A DNA stretch of 6,729 nt from JAWCLZ01 sp038850275 (lineage in GTDB: Archaea; Halobacteriota; JAWCLZ01), in contig JAWCLZ010000042.1 in NCBI GenBank assembly GCA_038850275.1, positions 1 to 6,729 of the forward strand, given 5' to 3'. Made by a program: the position numbers and the translations under genes. The notes beneath the pieces were generated by a model that worked only from the letters and a program-made list of their open reading frames with translations, made no database searches and had not been told where the DNA came from. Positions 4,870 through 6,729 of the stretch are shown here, piece after piece (the stretch's first letter is position 1; each line of letters opens with the position of its first letter).

Positions 4870-6729
4870 TCATGTCTCTGGGATTTCAACTATGGAGTAG
4901 CCTTCCCTCTTACTCACATTGTAGATTAAATCCGCTACTTCTTCAACTTCGCGGTGATGAGTAATTATTAGCATTTGAGGAATAATTCTCCCTCCCTCTC
5001 GGAAGAAGGAATTGAGAATGTTAACTAGTTCTCTTCTTCTTTCCTCATCTAAGTGTGTTGTGGGCTCGTCCATTATTATGGTTTCAACTTTTCCTGAGAG
5101 TACTCTGGCTATTGCTAGTCTCAAGGCTATTGCAAGGGCAACTCGCTCTCCACCGCTTATTTGATCTATATCTTGCTTTCCACTTGGGCCTATAGCTGCT
5201 ATGTTGTAGTCATCATCTATTACTATATCTGAGTATTCTAAGTTGAATTTCTCGAAGTAATCTCGAGTTATATTTTGAATCATTGGCCTAGCTATTGCTC
5301 TTATTAATTTTTGCACGCCTTCTTTTCCAAATGCCTCTCTAATTTTACTCAAAATTTTCAAATAACTCTCTATTTTCTCCTTTTCTTTTTCCTTCTCACT
5401 TAGTTCTTTTAATTCAATTTGTAGTTTTTGGATTGCTTCCCCTAATCCCTTTATCTGAGTCTCTATTTTCACTATTTGTTTAGCGCTCTCATTTTCTTTA
5501 TTTTTTGCATTTTCAAATTCTTCCTCTCTCTGCTTGTGGATTTTTTCATCATAAGCGAGTTTTTGAATTTCTTTTACTATATTGCTTTGCTCGAGTTTTT
5601 TACTCTCTAGTCTTTTTTCAATCTCAGCTGCTTCTAATTCTAACTCTGGTTTTCTCTTTGCAATTGGCTCATTTCTATCATATTCCTCTTTTTTCCTCCG
5701 CAGCGCTCTTAATTCCTCCTCAGGCTTCTCAGGGGTATAGCCAAGTTCTTTTACTATTGTTTTTAAATTGGAATCAATGGCTTCGAGAGCTTCTAAAACA
5801 GTTTTAAGTTCTAGTTCAAGCTCAGCTTTTCTAGGCTGCCTGGCGAGTTCGCGCTTTGCAGCTTCATAGTTTTGATAGGCTTCCTCTAGTTTTTCTATCT
5901 CTCCCTCAAGTTTAGCTATCTCTATATCTAGTTTTTTAAGCAGATTTGCTTTATCTTCAAGTTCTTTAATCTCTATTTTTTGCTTGTCTATTTTAGCTTT
6001 TAATTCTTCTATTTGAGTTTTGATTTTTTGAAGCCTCGTTGGTTCTATAATTGCGAGTTCCTCTAGCTTTGCCTCGCATTCTTTTTTCTCTAAGTTGGTT
6101 TTTTTCTGCTCCTTCTTCAAACTAGTTATCTCGCTATCAATTTTCCTTTGCTCAGTAGTGTATTCCTCTTGAAGTTTTTGTATGTGCTCAGGTGTTAATT
6201 CTCTACCGCAGATGGGGCAGGTTTCTGCTTCTGATATTCTTGAGAGGTTGTATTCGAGTTCTTCTTTTCTATTCTTAAGTGCTCCAATTCTTTGATTATA
6301 TTCCTCGATCTTGCCTTCTAGTTCTCCCCTTTTACTCTCAAGCTCTCTTTTTCTCCTCAGCAGCACGGATTCTAGGTTTTCTAGATTTACCTCTTCCTNN
6401 NNNNNNNNATTCATCCGCTAGTTCCCTCTCTTTATCTGCTTCCTCTCCCTCGCTTTCTCTCAGTTGCTTGAGAGTTTTCTTCAAACTTTCCTCCGCTCCC
6501 TCGCAGCTCTTGCGTTCCTCTCTCTTAAGGCTCAATAGTTCATTTTTAGCGAGGTATGATTTATGGGCCTCTGCAGTGTCTTGAATTATTTTACTTAACT
6601 CATTAATGCGCTTGAGTTTGTCCTCTAGTTGGTTTTTCAGAAGTTCTTTATTTCTCCGCTCACTTATATTGCTTGCATATTTCTCTAAAAATGGCAGTTG
6701 CTTAACCGCTTGCTCACGGGCTTTAACTT
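4870..6729 (-). CDS. rad50: DNA double-strand break repair ATPase Rad50, C-terminal part (incomplete, spans assembly gap)
   Basis: An SMC-like ATPase that acts with Mre11 to tether and process DNA breaks. From the window edge, 106 residues of N-side coiled coil (6727-6410) lead to the N gap. After it come more coiled coil, the zinc hook CPICG (coordinates 6219-6205), a long C-side coiled coil and the C-terminal ATPase lobe. The lobe shows the ABC signature QISGGERVALAIALRLA (about 5163-5113), Walker B TIIMDEPTTHLDEERR with its D-loop (about 5082-5035), and the switch histidine in IITHHREV. About 450 residues lie from hook to C-terminus, normal for archaeal Rad50. The Walker A lobe lies outside the window. 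The two sides of the gap are in different frames as assembled, which the arbitrary ten-N gap explains. The ATG at 6414 beside the gap is not a real start. No nurA follows the stop; the next genes face the other way. Confidence 0.95.
6399..6408. other. Assembly gap of ten N inside rad50
   Basis: Exactly ten N interrupt the N-side coiled coil of rad50. The reading frame ends ...ELADE plus one base on the upstream side and resumes as (AG)EEVNLENL on the other. For rad50 to be intact, the missing length must be a multiple of three. Ten is therefore a placeholder, or the contigs overlap or are misjoined. Confidence 0.97.

Noticed and set aside
5505..5807. Plus-strand open frame opposite the Rad50 coiled coil
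   Set aside because: The Leu/Phe-rich translation is the reverse reading of Lys/Glu-rich coiled-coil codons.
6338..6535. Separate 65-residue minus-strand gene starting with TTG at 6535
   Set aside because: The frame stays open to the window edge and is Rad50 coiled coil. The part past the gap in this frame is an artefact of gap size.
6279..6584. Plus-strand open frame across the N gap
   Set aside because: It is antisense to rad50, and its continuity through the N run is artificial.

Overview
The window looks like a chromosomal piece from an archaeon of moderate-to-low G+C. The evidence is a Rad50 ATPase with a CPxC zinc hook, an archaeal-type RNase J-like beta-CASP protein, a ribbon-helix-helix/RelE toxin-antitoxin pair, a minimal-nucleotidyltransferase C-terminus and TATA-box-like promoter elements. 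The lineage cannot be fixed from sequence reading alone. The ten N at 6399-6408 show that this is a draft assembly.

Layout. 1-129 (+) is the 3' end of a nucleotidyltransferase gene, convergent with a CPBP-family membrane protease at 152-1060 (-). 1166-1672 (+) is a decayed class I SAM-dependent methyltransferase broken by several frameshifts and a deletion. 1712-3097 (-) is an RNase J-like beta-CASP nuclease, and upstream of it on the same strand is a low-molecular-weight tyrosine phosphatase (3198-3671). The 298-bp divergent gap at 3672-3969 holds a BRE/TATA-like promoter for the phosphatase, a perfect 29-bp tandem duplication and a perfect 22-bp palindrome. The palindrome sits directly before an RHH antitoxin and RelE toxin operon (3970-4454, +), which ends in a hairpin plus T-run. 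4455-4869 has no intact gene; it holds a strong TATA-like box, several hairpins and the apparent 3' end of a degraded gene. 4870-6729 (-) is the C-terminal two thirds of rad50, interrupted by the assembly gap and running off the window.

How the parts fit together. The region reads as ordinary housekeeping genes (DNA repair, RNA processing, phosphatase) interspersed with accessory material (toxin-antitoxin pair, nucleotidyltransferase, CPBP protease) and two decaying genes. The best-supported regulatory unit is the autoregulated toxin-antitoxin operon. I see no convincing new multi-gene system. The most informative oddities are the 29-bp duplication upstream of the phosphatase promoter, the structured non-coding stretch at 4552-4717, the two gene relics, and the reading-frame constraint that rad50 places on the size of the N gap.
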